Shown here in pieces: positions 1 through 8,344 of a stretch of DNA of 64,000 nucleotides. The notes beneath the pieces are model-generated. The model made no database searches. It was not told the DNA's origin and saw nothing but the letters and a program-made list of their open reading frames with translations. Positions within the stretch are counted from its first letter, which is position 1. The number at the start of each line of letters is the position of its first letter. The stretch comes from Polyangiaceae bacterium (GTDB taxonomy: Bacteria; Myxococcota_A; Polyangia; Polyangiales; Polyangiaceae), in contig JACKEA010000008.1 of the NCBI GenBank assembly GCA_020633235.1, positions 62,001-126,000 of the forward strand. Direction: 5' to 3'. Both the position numbers and the translations under genes were made by a program.

Positions 1-64
1 GTGCGGTTTGCAGGCGCGGAGAGCCGAAGGGGACGCCGCGGGCAAAGCCGGGTACGGTCTCGGC

Positions 65-1033
65 GTGACCCGGCTATCCGACGACGTGCTTCAAGAGGCA
101 TTGGCGCATCCGCTCGAGGGGACGGACTTTCCGGAGCTGGGCAAGAAGTACGAGGGCAAGGTCCGGGACAACTACAGCGCTCCGGACGGCCGCCGCTTCA
201 TCGTCGTGACGGACCGCATCAGCGCCTTCGATCGGGTGCTCGGCACCTTGCCCCTCAAGGGGCAGCTCTTGAATCGTGTGGCGTCCTGGTGGTTCGAGCA
301 CACCAAGAGCGTGGCACCGAACCACGTGCTCGAGGTCCCGGACCCGAACGTGATGGTGGTGGAAGAGTGCACGCCGTTGCCGGTGGAGATGGTGGTGCGG
401 GCCTATCTGACGGGCACCACGTCCACCAGCATCTGGGTGCACTACGAACGCGGAGAGCGCGAGTTCTGCGGTCACGCGTTGCCGGACGGGCTTCGCAAGC
501 ACGAGAAGCTGCCGAAGCCCATCCTCACGCCCAGCACCAAGGCGGCCAAGGGTGGCCACGACATTTCCGCCAGCCGGGAGGAGATCCTGCGCCTGAGCGG
601 CATGGACGCGAAGGACTTCGACGCAGCGGCGGAGATGGCCATGGCGCTGTTTTCCGCGGGGCAGAAGCTGTGCGCGGAGCGTGGGCTGATCTTGGTGGAT
701 ACCAAGTACGAGCTGGGCAAGAAGAAAGACGGCACCATCGTGCTGATCGACGAGATCCACACGCCGGACTCGTCGCGCTTCTGGTTCTCGTCGAGCTACG
801 CGGAGCGCTTTGGGGCTGGGCAAGATCCCGAGAGCTTCGACAAGGAGTACGTGCGGCGCTTCCTCGCGGCGCAGGGCTTCATGGGGGACGGACCCATTCC
901 ACCCATCCCGGACGAGGTGCGCATGGAAGCCACGCGGCGCTACGCTCGAGCGGTGGAGACGATCACCGGCGCGCCCTTCGAGCCCACACTCGGGGAGCCG
1001 ACGGCGCGCATCCGGAAGAACCTCAAGCTTTAG
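65..1033 (+). CDS. purC: SAICAR synthetase (phosphoribosylaminoimidazole-succinocarboxamide synthase)
   Basis: Cytosolic purine-biosynthesis enzyme that joins CAIR and aspartate, using ATP, to give SAICAR. The 322-residue product has the family hallmarks: GKVRDNY and TDRISAFDRVL near the N-terminus, the VRAYLTGTTSTS strand, ILTPSTKAAKGGHD, and LVDTKYELG followed by IDEIHTPDSSRFW. The length fits the long (about 300 residue) form of the family rather than the short 240-residue form. I chose the GTG at 65 because it sits just before the conserved N-terminus; an in-frame start at 8 would add 19 residues with no family match. The gene converges on the efflux pump gene: the two stops share the tetranucleotide TTAG at 1030-1033. 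No other purine gene is in view. Confidence 0.96.
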   Translation: MTRLSDDVLQEALAHPLEGTDFPELGKKYEGKVRDNYSAPDGRRFIVVTDRISAFDRVLGTLPLKGQLLNRVASWWFEHTKSVAPNHVLEVPDPNVMVVEECTPLPVEMVVRAYLTGTTSTSIWVHYERGEREFCGHALPDGLRKHEKLPKPILTPSTKAAKGGHDISASREEILRLSGMDAKDFDAAAEMAMALFSAGQKLCAERGLILVDTKYELGKKKDGTIVLIDEIHTPDSSRFWFSSSYAERFGAGQDPESFDKEYVRRFLAAQGFMGDGPIPPIPDEVRMEATRRYARAVETITGAPFEPTLGEPTARIRKNLKL

Positions 1034-4000
1034 GCGGTAGCCTCGGCGCGATCCTTGGCGTCGCGCCAGGCGAAGAAGGCTGCGCGGAGCTTGCACGCCG
1101 CGGCGTAGACGACGGGCAGCACCACCAGCGTGACGAGGGCGGCGGTGACGGTGCCCGCCACCACCACCACGGCGATGGGTCGCTGCGTCTCGCTGCCGAT
1201 GGCGTGGGACATCGCCGCGGGCAGCAGACCGAGGGAGGCGAGGAGCGCAGTCATGAGCACGGCGCGCAGTCGCTCTCGGGTGCCGTTCTCCACGGCGGCG
1301 AGCAGCGGCTCTCCGGCTTCGATGCGGGCGCGAATGGCGGACACGATGAGCACGCCGTTGAGCACGGCCTGGCCGAGCAGGGCGATGAAGCCCACGGCGG
1401 CGGACACGGAGAGCGGCATGCCGACGGCCGCGAGGCCGAGCACGCCGCCGAGCAAGGCCAGGGGCACCACCAGCAAGATCACGGTGGAGTCGAACACGCT
1501 GCCGAAGGCAGAGAACAACAGCAAGAACGTGATCGCGATGCCGATGGGGATCACCAGGCGCAGCCGCGCCATGGCGCGCTGCTGATTCTCGAACTCGCCG
1601 CCCCAGGTCATCTGGTAGCCCGACGGCAAGCTCACGGCGCCGGCCACCCGCTGCTGCGCGGCGGCCACGAAGCTGCCCAAGTCGCGCCCGCGGACGTTCA
1701 TGCGCACACCCACGTAGCGCTGGCCGTTCTCTCGCGTGATCGCCGCGCGGCCGGTTCCGAGGCTCACCTGGGCGACGGCAGAAAGCGGCACCACGGAGCC
1801 GTCTTTCAGCGGCAGCTTGATGGCGCGAATGGCCTCGAGGTCCGAGCGGTTTGCGGGGGGCAAGCGCACCGTCACGTCGAACCGACGCTGTCCCTCCCAC
1901 AGCTCGGAGGCCACGTGGCCGCCGAGGCTGGTCTCCACGTAGTCTTGCACGTCCCCCATGTCCAAGTCGTAGCGGGCGAGGGCACGGCGATCGAGCTTGA
2001 CCACGATCTGGGGCGACTCGCTGGCCTTGACCACGCCCACGTCCGCGGCGCCGGGAACGTCGCTGATGGCGGCGCGGGTCTGGTCGGCGAGGTGCTGGAG
2101 CTGAGTCAGATCGTCGCCGTAGATCTTCACGGCGATCTGGCCGAACTGACCGGAGATGTTCTCGGCGACGTTGTCTCGAATGGGTTGCGAGAAGTTGTAG
2201 TCGATGCCGGGAACGTCGCTGAGGTTCTTGGCCATCTCCAGCGTGAGGTCGTCGATGGTCTTCATGCTCGACCGCCACTGGTTCATGGGCCTGAGCTTGA
2301 CGAACATCTCCAGATTGTTGGGCAGCGTGGGGTCAGTGCCGTCTTCCGGGCGCCCCAGCTGCGTGAGCAGCTCCGTCACCTCGGGGGTCTTCTCGAGCTT
2401 TCGTTTCAGGAGCGGCGTGAGCGCGCGGCCCTGATCGAGCGAGGTGTTGTCCGGAAGGGTGAAGGTCACGTACAGCGCGCCCTCGTTCAGCGCCGGCAAG
2501 AACTCCGAGCCCATGCGCGGGACCAGCGTGAGCGCCGCGATCAGCAGGCCGAAGGACGCGATCAGCACCGTGGCCGTGTTCCGGAGGGCCCAGCGGAGCA
2601 CGGGGTCGAAGACCCTCTGCGCCCACGTGAGCAAGGGCGACACCTTCTGCACGCGGGCCTTGCGCAGGGCGAAGTAGGCGAGGGTGGGCACCAGGGTGAA
2701 GCTCACCAACAGAGCCCCCAAGAGGGCGCTCACCACGGTGTGCGCCAAGGGCGCGAAGATCCGGCCTTCCACCCGCTGCAGGGAGAAGATCGGCAAGTAC
2801 GCCGCGATGATGATCAGCAAGGAGAACAGCGTGGGGCGCGCTACTTCCTTGCTCGCAGCAATCACCTTTTCGGCCAGCGCGGCGCGGTCCAGAGGCGCAT
2901 GACCGGCCTCGTGAGGGGCCAGCTGGTGGAACAGGTGCTCCACCAAAATCACTGCGCCGTCCACGATGATGCCGAAGTCCACGGCGCCCATGGACAACAG
3001 GTTTGCGCTCATGCCCCGAGCGGAGAGGTAGATGAAGCTCGCTGCCAAGGAGAGTGGAATCGCAGCCGCCACGATCAGGGACGCGCGCACCGACAACATG
3101 AACGCGAACAGCACCAAGCACACCAAGAGCGCGCCCTCGGTGAGGTTCTTGAAAACGGTGTGGAGCGTGGTGTCGACCAGATCCGTACGGTCGTAGAAGG
3201 CATTGATTTTCACGCCGGGCGGCAGCATCCGCTGGTTGACCAGGGCAATCCGCTCGCGCAAGGCGTCGAGCACGACGGAAGGGTTCTCGCCCCGGCGCAT
3301 CAGCACGATGCCTTCCACGGCGTCTTCGTCGTTGCCGCGGGTGACGACGCCCTGCCGCGGCGCCCAGCCTTCGCTCACCTTGGCGACGTCGCGGATGGTG
3401 ATGGGCACGCCGCCGTGGCTGCCGACGCGCACGCGGCGGATGTCGTCGGCGGAGCCGAGGATGCCCAAGCTGCGGATCACGAAGGCTTCCGAGCCCTGCT
3501 GCACGTAGCCGCCGGTGGCGTTGGCGCTGGCTTTGGACAGAGCGGAAAAGACGTTGTCGAGGCCCACGCCCAGCGCCGCGAGCTTGGCCGGCTCGGGAGT
3601 GACGTGGATCTCACGCACCAGGCCGCCGTAGGACACCACGTCGGCCACACCCTGGACCTGCAAGAACTGAGGGCGGACCGTCCAGTCTTGCAGCGTGCGC
3701 AGGGTCATCGGGTCGGTGTTCGGACCCTCCAGAGTGTAGCGATAGACCTCACCGATGGGCGTCGCGAGAGGGCCCAGCTCGGGGTGCACGCCTTCGGGTA
3801 AGTCGACGCCCGCGAGGCGCTCCGTCACCTGTTGGCGCGCGATGAGCGGATCCACGCCGTCGCCAAAGGTGAGCGTGACCAGGGACAGCCCAAAGAGGGA
3901 GATGCTGCGCGAGCGCACCAGGCCCGGAGTGCCGTTGAGCTCGCGCTCGATGGGGGTAGACACCCGGCGCTCGACCTCTTCCGTGGGCTGGCCGGAGTAC

Positions 4001-4152
4001 TGGGTGATCACCTGCACCTGCGTGTCCGTGGGATCCGGGAACGCTTCGATGGTCAGGTGCTGGTAGGCGTAGGCGCCCCACACCGCGAGGACGGCTGCCA
4101 CGACGAAGGCAAACAGCCGCGTGCGGACCGATAGCTCGAGCAGCTTGTTCAT
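1030..4152 (-). CDS. czcA: CzcA-type heavy-metal RND efflux pump
   Basis: Inner-membrane proton-driven pump of the HME-RND family, 1040 residues, the normal length. The first transmembrane helix is at residues 12-30, followed by the periplasmic porter domain, a block of helices from about 340 to 530, the second porter domain, and a final helix block. The helix-4 signature DFGIIVDGAVILVE (residues 392-405) is the type seen in divalent-cation pumps (Zn/Co/Cd/Ni). Copper/silver CusA-type pumps carry a different motif, so a divalent substrate is likely, though the exact metal is inference. It is the last gene of a three-gene operon, starting 4 bp after the stop of the membrane fusion gene. No metal sensor or two-component system adjoins it. 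Confidence 0.93.
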   Translation of the reverse strand: MNKLLELSVRTRLFAFVVAAVLAVWGAYAYQHLTIEAFPDPTDTQVQVITQYSGQPTEEVERRVSTPIERELNGTPGLVRSRSISLFGLSLVTLTFGDGVDPLIARQQVTERLAGVDLPEGVHPELGPLATPIGEVYRYTLEGPNTDPMTLRTLQDWTVRPQFLQVQGVADVVSYGGLVREIHVTPEPAKLAALGVGLDNVFSALSKASANATGGYVQQGSEAFVIRSLGILGSADDIRRVRVGSHGGVPITIRDVAKVSEGWAPRQGVVTRGNDEDAVEGIVLMRRGENPSVVLDALRERIALVNQRMLPPGVKINAFYDRTDLVDTTLHTVFKNLTEGALLVCLVLFAFMLSVRASLIVAAAIPLSLAASFIYLSARGMSANLLSMGAVDFGIIVDGAVILVEHLFHQLAPHEAGHAPLDRAALAEKVIAASKEVARPTLFSLLIIIAAYLPIFSLQRVEGRIFAPLAHTVVSALLGALLVSFTLVPTLAYFALRKARVQKVSPLLTWAQRVFDPVLRWALRNTATVLIASFGLLIAALTLVPRMGSEFLPALNEGALYVTFTLPDNTSLDQGRALTPLLKRKLEKTPEVTELLTQLGRPEDGTDPTLPNNLEMFVKLRPMNQWRSSMKTIDDLTLEMAKNLSDVPGIDYNFSQPIRDNVAENISGQFGQIAVKIYGDDLTQLQHLADQTRAAISDVPGAADVGVVKASESPQIVVKLDRRALARYDLDMGDVQDYVETSLGGHVASELWEGQRRFDVTVRLPPANRSDLEAIRAIKLPLKDGSVVPLSAVAQVSLGTGRAAITRENGQRYVGVRMNVRGRDLGSFVAAAQQRVAGAVSLPSGYQMTWGGEFENQQRAMARLRLVIPIGIAITFLLLFSAFGSVFDSTVILLVVPLALLGGVLGLAAVGMPLSVSAAVGFIALLGQAVLNGVLIVSAIRARIEAGEPLLAAVENGTRERLRAVLMTALLASLGLLPAAMSHAIGSETQRPIAVVVVAGTVTAALVTLVVLPVVYAAACKLRAAFFAWRDAKDRAEATA

Positions 4153-4156
4153 GGGC

Positions 4157-5326
4157 TCAGTGGGAGAGCTCGATCTGGTTGTCGAGCAGAATGCCGCCCT
4201 GTTCCACGACCGTCTCGCCCACCTTCAAGCCGCGCGAGATGGCGACCTCGCCATCTCGCACGGGCCCGGCGAGCACGGTGCGGCGCACCAGCTTGCCGGG
4301 CGCGTCCTCCACGAACACCGACTGCTTCGCGCCATCGGACACCAAGGACGAAGCGGGGATGGTGACGGAGCCTGGGGGCAGCGCCACGCGGAAGCGCATC
4401 TCCGCCAGCTCGTTGGGGCGCAGCTCGTGGCCCGCGTTGTCCAGTCGCACGCGCACGGGAACGCTGCGACGATCGGGGTCGACCACGGCGGAGACGGAGT
4501 CGATCTTGGCATCGATGATCTTGCCCGGGTGTGCGGGCAGCTCGATGCGCGCGTCGCTACCGGCGCGGAGGCCGGCCACGTCGTCCTCGAACACGTCGGC
4601 CACCACCCACACGCGAGACGTATCGGCGATCTGTAGCAGCGCGCCGTCCGTGCCCACCTCCTGGGACGGCAACAGCGAGCTCTGCACCACCACGCCGTCT
4701 CGTGGCGCCGTGACGGTGAACTCGTTGTCGCGCTTGGCCTTTACCCGCAGGGCGCGGAGCTTCGCCTCGGCTCCGTGGAGCGCGAGCTCCGCCTGACGGC
4801 GATCGGCGGTGGCGGCGAGCTCGTCCTTTCCGGGCAAGAGGCGTGACTGCACCATGTCGTGGACGCGCTGGTACTGCGCCTTGGCCAGATCCAAGTCGAC
4901 GGACGCCTTGGCCGCGTCGCTGCGCAGGGACGCGAGGTCCGTGCTGGTCACGGAGAACAGCGGGTCGCCCTTCTTCACGCTCTGACCGAGCACGACGTAC
5001 ACCTCGTTCACCCGGCCGGCGAGGGGCGAGCCCACGCGCGCCGCCTCGGTGTCGTCGATGCGCACCTCGGCGGTGACAGGATCCGTCCACTGCGGACCCG
5101 CGGCCCGAGCTTTGCCCAGCTTCAGCGCGTGCCACTGCGGCGCGTTGGATGCGAGCGTCACGCCGTCGCCGTTCACCTTCATGCCTGCGGGGGGCGCCGC
5201 TACCGGCGGGGGCTTGCGCGCGAAGCTCTTGGCGCCCAGCACCGAGAGCGCGCTGAAGGCGACGGCCACGGCGACGCTCTTGGGCACCGCCACGTTGCGA
5301 CCAAACACACGAACGTTCCAAGTCAT
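4157..5326 (-). CDS. czcB: Efflux RND periplasmic adaptor (membrane fusion protein, CzcB/CusB-like)
   Basis: Periplasmic adaptor linking the RND pump to its outer-membrane channel, 389 residues. After an N-terminal hydrophobic anchor (VAVAVAFSALSVLGA) come a barrel/lipoyl half (GSPLAGRVNEVYVVLGQSVKKGDPLF), a coiled-coil hairpin rich in Ala, Gln and Arg (SLRSDAAKASVDLDLAKAQY onward), the second lipoyl half (FTVTAPRDGVVVQSSLLPSQEV), and a beta-barrel with a C-terminal membrane-proximal domain. I chose the ATG at 5326 because it carries a GAGGGTGCC leader and lies 10 bp after the stop of the TolC-like gene; a longer in-frame start would overlap that gene by about 170 bp. It is the middle gene of the operon. 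Confidence 0.92.
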   Translation of the reverse strand: MTWNVRVFGRNVAVPKSVAVAVAFSALSVLGAKSFARKPPPVAAPPAGMKVNGDGVTLASNAPQWHALKLGKARAAGPQWTDPVTAEVRIDDTEAARVGSPLAGRVNEVYVVLGQSVKKGDPLFSVTSTDLASLRSDAAKASVDLDLAKAQYQRVHDMVQSRLLPGKDELAATADRRQAELALHGAEAKLRALRVKAKRDNEFTVTAPRDGVVVQSSLLPSQEVGTDGALLQIADTSRVWVVADVFEDDVAGLRAGSDARIELPAHPGKIIDAKIDSVSAVVDPDRRSVPVRVRLDNAGHELRPNELAEMRFRVALPPGSVTIPASSLVSDGAKQSVFVEDAPGKLVRRTVLAGPVRDGEVAISRGLKVGETVVEQGGILLDNQIELSH

Positions 5327-5336
5327 GCTGGCACCC

Positions 5337-6605
5337 TCAGTCCGCGCCGTAGACGCGTCGGATCTCATTCTTGGTCGTGAAAAGCTCGTATCTGAGCTCC
5401 AGCGCTTGAAGGCGCAGGGCGATCGCCTGGCGTCGCGCCATGAGCAGATCAGTGGTGTCGAGCTGGCCCTCGGCGAGCCCCTTCTCTTGCGCCGCGAGCA
5501 CGGCATCGGCGCGCGGCACCAGGTCGGCTTCGAGCTTCTGCAGGGTGGCGGACAGCATGCGCTTCTTCGCGGACAAGGCGGCGAGGTCGCCTCGCGCTCG
5601 GAGCAGCGTCCCGCGCGTGAGCAGGGACAGCTCGCCGGCGGCAGCGAGGGCGCGAGCGCGATCGTGCTGTCCGTGATCGAAGACGGGAATGGGCGCCGCC
5701 AAGGACAGCGACAGCGTGTTCTCGTTGTCGCCGGATATCGTGAAGCGATCGTGGGTGTAGCCGAGGCGCAGCGTCAGATCCGGAATGCTCCGACGCGACG
5801 CCAGGCGCGCATCGCTCTCCGCGGCCCGCTGCTCGAGCCGCATGGCGGCGATGTCCGGGCGACGCTCCAACGTGCGCGCGTTGGGGGCGCCGGCGTCGAG
5901 ATCCGCCGTGGTGGTGCCGGCCAAGTCACAGCGGGCGAAGAGCTCCGCTCCACACTCCGCCAGGGCGGCCTGCGCTTCGGCTTTGCCACGCGCTGCGTCG
6001 GCCTCCAGCGTGCTCAGGTCGAGCACCATGCGGTCGTAGTCCACGCCGCTCAGCGCCTGGTGCTCGAGGCGACCGCGGGCGATGGCGGTCGCAGCGCGCG
6101 CGGCCGAAAGAGAGGCAGCGAGGGCGCGCTGTCGCTCTCGCGCGTACACGGCGCGACCGAGCGCCAAGCGGGCGTCGGCCACGGCGTTCGCGAGGGAGCT
6201 CTGGCTCTGGCGCCGCGCGGCCAGCAGGCGCAGGTCTGCCGCCCGTGCGCGTGGCCCGCGTTTGCCGAGCTCGAAGGTCTCGCTCACCCCGGCGCCGAAG
6301 ATCAACGTCTGGTCGAGCCCGAGCCCCTTCGGGTTCGTGTCACCGACGGCGGCGTTTCCGACCGACACATCCACCACGGGATTCGGCAACAGCCGGCTGC
6401 CCGCGGACTCCGCCTGGGCCTGCCGCACGCGGGCGTGCGCCGCTGCCACGTCCACGGATCGCTCCGTGAGCCAGTCGTGCAGCGCTCTGGGATCTCTAAG
6501 CAGCGTTACAGCATGCGCGGCTCTGGGTCTCGAGCTGCCGTGTGCAGCGACGGTGACGAGACACGTGGCGCAGGCTTGCAGGAACGACAGCCACGCTCGG
6601 GACAT
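5337..6605 (-). CDS. czcC: TolC-family outer-membrane efflux channel (CzcC-like)
   Basis: Outer-membrane factor of the tripartite metal pump, 422 residues. It has a cleavable signal (MSRAWLSFLQACATCLVTVAAHG), then the duplicated long-helix pattern of the family: VAAAHARVRQAQAESAGSRLLPNPVVDVSVG in the first half and RRPDIAAMRLEQRAAESDARLASRRSIPDL in the second. The start of strands is seen as LRLGYTHDRF and LSLSLAAPIPVFDHGQ. The ATG at 6605 is preferred; a GTG at 6626 is possible, and neither has a clear ribosome-binding site. It is the first gene of the operon, so its promoter should lie in 6606-6729, which also holds one copy of the dispersed repeat. Confidence 0.9.
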   Translation of the reverse strand: MSRAWLSFLQACATCLVTVAAHGSSRPRAAHAVTLLRDPRALHDWLTERSVDVAAAHARVRQAQAESAGSRLLPNPVVDVSVGNAAVGDTNPKGLGLDQTLIFGAGVSETFELGKRGPRARAADLRLLAARRQSQSSLANAVADARLALGRAVYARERQRALAASLSAARAATAIARGRLEHQALSGVDYDRMVLDLSTLEADAARGKAEAQAALAECGAELFARCDLAGTTTADLDAGAPNARTLERRPDIAAMRLEQRAAESDARLASRRSIPDLTLRLGYTHDRFTISGDNENTLSLSLAAPIPVFDHGQHDRARALAAAGELSLLTRGTLLRARGDLAALSAKKRMLSATLQKLEADLVPRADAVLAAQEKGLAEGQLDTTDLLMARRQAIALRLQALELRYELFTTKNEIRRVYGAD

Positions 6606-6655
6606 GCGAGCGGCGGGCGGTAGCACTCGGCGTGCCAGCCCCTGCTCTACGGTTT

Positions 6656-6671
6656 TTGTTGGTCCGGCGCG
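6656..6671 (-). repeat. Dispersed intergenic repeat, single half-site
   Basis: TTGTTGGTCCGGCGCG on the plus strand, a minus-orientation copy of the half-site CGCGSCGSACCRACAW. It lies upstream of the efflux operon and downstream of the fibrinogen-domain gene, followed by ATGCCCGCCGCG. The same flank reappears at the copy near 32388. Confidence 0.75.
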
Positions 6672-6729
6672 ATGCCCGCCGCGCTTCGACGCGGCGCCTT
6701 TGGATACGCGTTGGGCCGAAATGATACGG

Positions 6730-7617
6730 CTATCGCACCCAGACTCGGTGGATGGTGTCGTGGGCGAAGCCGGCCAGGCTGTCGTCTGCCTCCCAGCGCG
6801 TGCCCTGCCCGCGAATGCCCCAGTGTGCTTCGCCTTGGCTGAAGAAGGGGAACTCCGTCATGGCGCGGGTTCCCTTGTCACACGAGGCCAGCTGCATGCT
6901 GGTGGTGTTCAGCGGCAAGTGCGCGGTGTGCTCCGCCAGCGGCGTGGACATGGTCGCGGAGAACAGCTCTCCGGTGTAGGAGCACAGGCCCCCCGCGCCG
7001 CTCTTCATGTAGCCGATCAAGTGCGGAGACGCGTTGACGAACTCGATCACGCGAGAGTGAGCGGACGTGCTGGCCTGCCACAGGGTCTCGCTGAAGCTCA
7101 GCTGGGACAGGAGCTTGGGGTCCACGTGACCCCAGTGGTTCGGATCGCCGCTCTCGTCGTCCCCCAGAGTGCTGCTGCCGATGAGCGGAAGCTGGGCTTC
7201 GAGGGTGGCGAGCTCGGGGTTCGTCCCGCCCTTGTGAACGTAGTTGAGCACCAGCGTCCAGCCGCCGCCGTCCGTGGTCATGTCGCACTGGGCAGTCATC
7301 TCGCTGCCCCCCACGCTCACCGTGTAGGCGCCACTCGGCGTGGCCGGCGCCGCCGCGAGCAGCTCCTCGCAGCTGCCGAGCACGGGCTGCGCGGCGTCTG
7401 GTGTCGAGGCGCCGCCGCTTCCCGCGCTGCCGCCACTCGCCGTCGTGCCGCCCCCGCCTCCGGCCGCGCCACCACTGCCGCCACCCCCGCCCGGGCCCGC
7501 GTCGGAAGAGGTCGTCACGGGACCACCGCCGGAGGCCGGCACGGCGGCCTCATCGAAGGCGGGCCCGGAGCATCCCAGGGCAAGAACGAGGGGCACGAGA
7601 GGAGCCAGGCGCTGCAT
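6730..7617 (-). CDS. Lipoprotein with fibrinogen-related C-terminal domain
   Basis: Predicted outer-surface lipoprotein, 295 residues. The signal ends in a lipobox (VLALGC), followed by a Gly/Ser/Ala-rich spacer of about 60 residues and then a fibrinogen beta/gamma-like domain. That domain is recognised from GSCEELLAAAPATPSGAYTV, AQCDMTTDGGGWTLV and a C-terminal GEAHWGIRGQGTRWE segment. In animals such domains bind sugars and proteins; in bacteria the role is mostly unknown, so adhesion or glycan binding is inference. The ATG at 7617 is chosen because it places the signal peptide at the N-terminus. It is separated from the neighbours on the same strand by about 40 bp upstream and 124 bp downstream. 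Confidence 0.85.
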   Translation of the reverse strand: MQRLAPLVPLVLALGCSGPAFDEAAVPASGGGPVTTSSDAGPGGGGGSGGAAGGGGGTTASGGSAGSGGASTPDAAQPVLGSCEELLAAAPATPSGAYTVSVGGSEMTAQCDMTTDGGGWTLVLNYVHKGGTNPELATLEAQLPLIGSSTLGDDESGDPNHWGHVDPKLLSQLSFSETLWQASTSAHSRVIEFVNASPHLIGYMKSGAGGLCSYTGELFSATMSTPLAEHTAHLPLNTTSMQLASCDKGTRAMTEFPFFSQGEAHWGIRGQGTRWEADDSLAGFAHDTIHRVWVR

Positions 7618-7660
7618 GGTGATAACTGCCTGGAACGGACAAACACGAGAAGTCTTGAGG

Positions 7661-8344
7661 CTACGGCCCCGAGCAGCTCGATCGGAGCACCGCGCCGAGG
7701 ACGGGCAAGATGAATTCGCGCCCGAGGTCGAGGCTGAAGCCGACGGCGACGGACTGGCCTTGCGAACCGAGCCAGTCATAGCGGGTGAGCGCCCAGCCGC
7801 TGAGGCCGCTGAGCACGTAGGTCTGCAAAGTCCCACGCTCGCAATCGACGGCTTCGGTGAGCGACTGGTAGAACGGGAACGCCTCGGCGCGGAAGCTCAC
7901 GCCCAGGCCGGCGAGGCTCGTGGCGCTGGCGTCGCTTTGCCACAGCGGAGCCGCGGTGCCGCTCAGCACGAAGAGCGGTCCTTGCCGGGGCATGCGCAGG
8001 GCGAGCTCTGGACCGAACCCCGTGGACAGGAAGCCACGATCCACGATCTTCGACTCCATCGCGCGCTGGGCGTCGAGACCGAAGACCACGCCCAGCATCG
8101 CGCCGCGGCTCAGCCGCCAGATGTCGATCTCGTCCTCGAAGCTCAGGGACAGCACCCGGGAGTCGAACAGCCGTGAAGTCCCAAGGCCCACGCGCACGGG
8201 TCCCCGGGCGTCGATGTCCAGAGCCGGTGGTGGTGGCTCTGGCGCCGGCTCGACGGGCCCGGTCGCGATCTGTTGATCCGCGGCGGCGCTCGCCGTGACG
8301 GCGAGCACCGCCACGACGGTGAGCGCGACGGCGGAGAGCTTCAC
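7661..8344 (-). CDS. Exported protein, possible outer-membrane beta-barrel
   Basis: A 227-residue protein with a signal peptide (VKLSAVALTVVAVLAVTASAAA) and a short Pro-rich stretch (PVEPAPEPPPPALD). The remainder alternates hydrophobic and polar residues as in small outer-membrane barrels (VGLGTSRLFDSRVLSLSFED, FGPELALRM, LAGLGVSFRAEAF, SVAVGFSLDLG). I do not recognise a named family. The GTG start at 8344 overlaps the stop of the upstream vWA gene in a GTGA arrangement, which indicates translational coupling, so the two products probably work at the same place in the envelope. Confidence 0.75.
   Translation of the reverse strand: MKLSAVALTVVAVLAVTASAAADQQIATGPVEPAPEPPPPALDIDARGPVRVGLGTSRLFDSRVLSLSFEDEIDIWRLSRGAMLGVVFGLDAQRAMESKIVDRGFLSTGFGPELALRMPRQGPLFVLSGTAAPLWQSDASATSLAGLGVSFRAEAFPFYQSLTEAVDCERGTLQTYVLSGLSGWALTRYDWLGSQGQSVAVGFSLDLGREFILPVLGAVLRSSCSGP

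Noticed and set aside
1..3801. A 1266-codon open frame on the plus strand
   Set aside because: It runs through purC in a different frame and antisense to the CzcA gene; its composition is a by-product of high GC content, with no family motifs.
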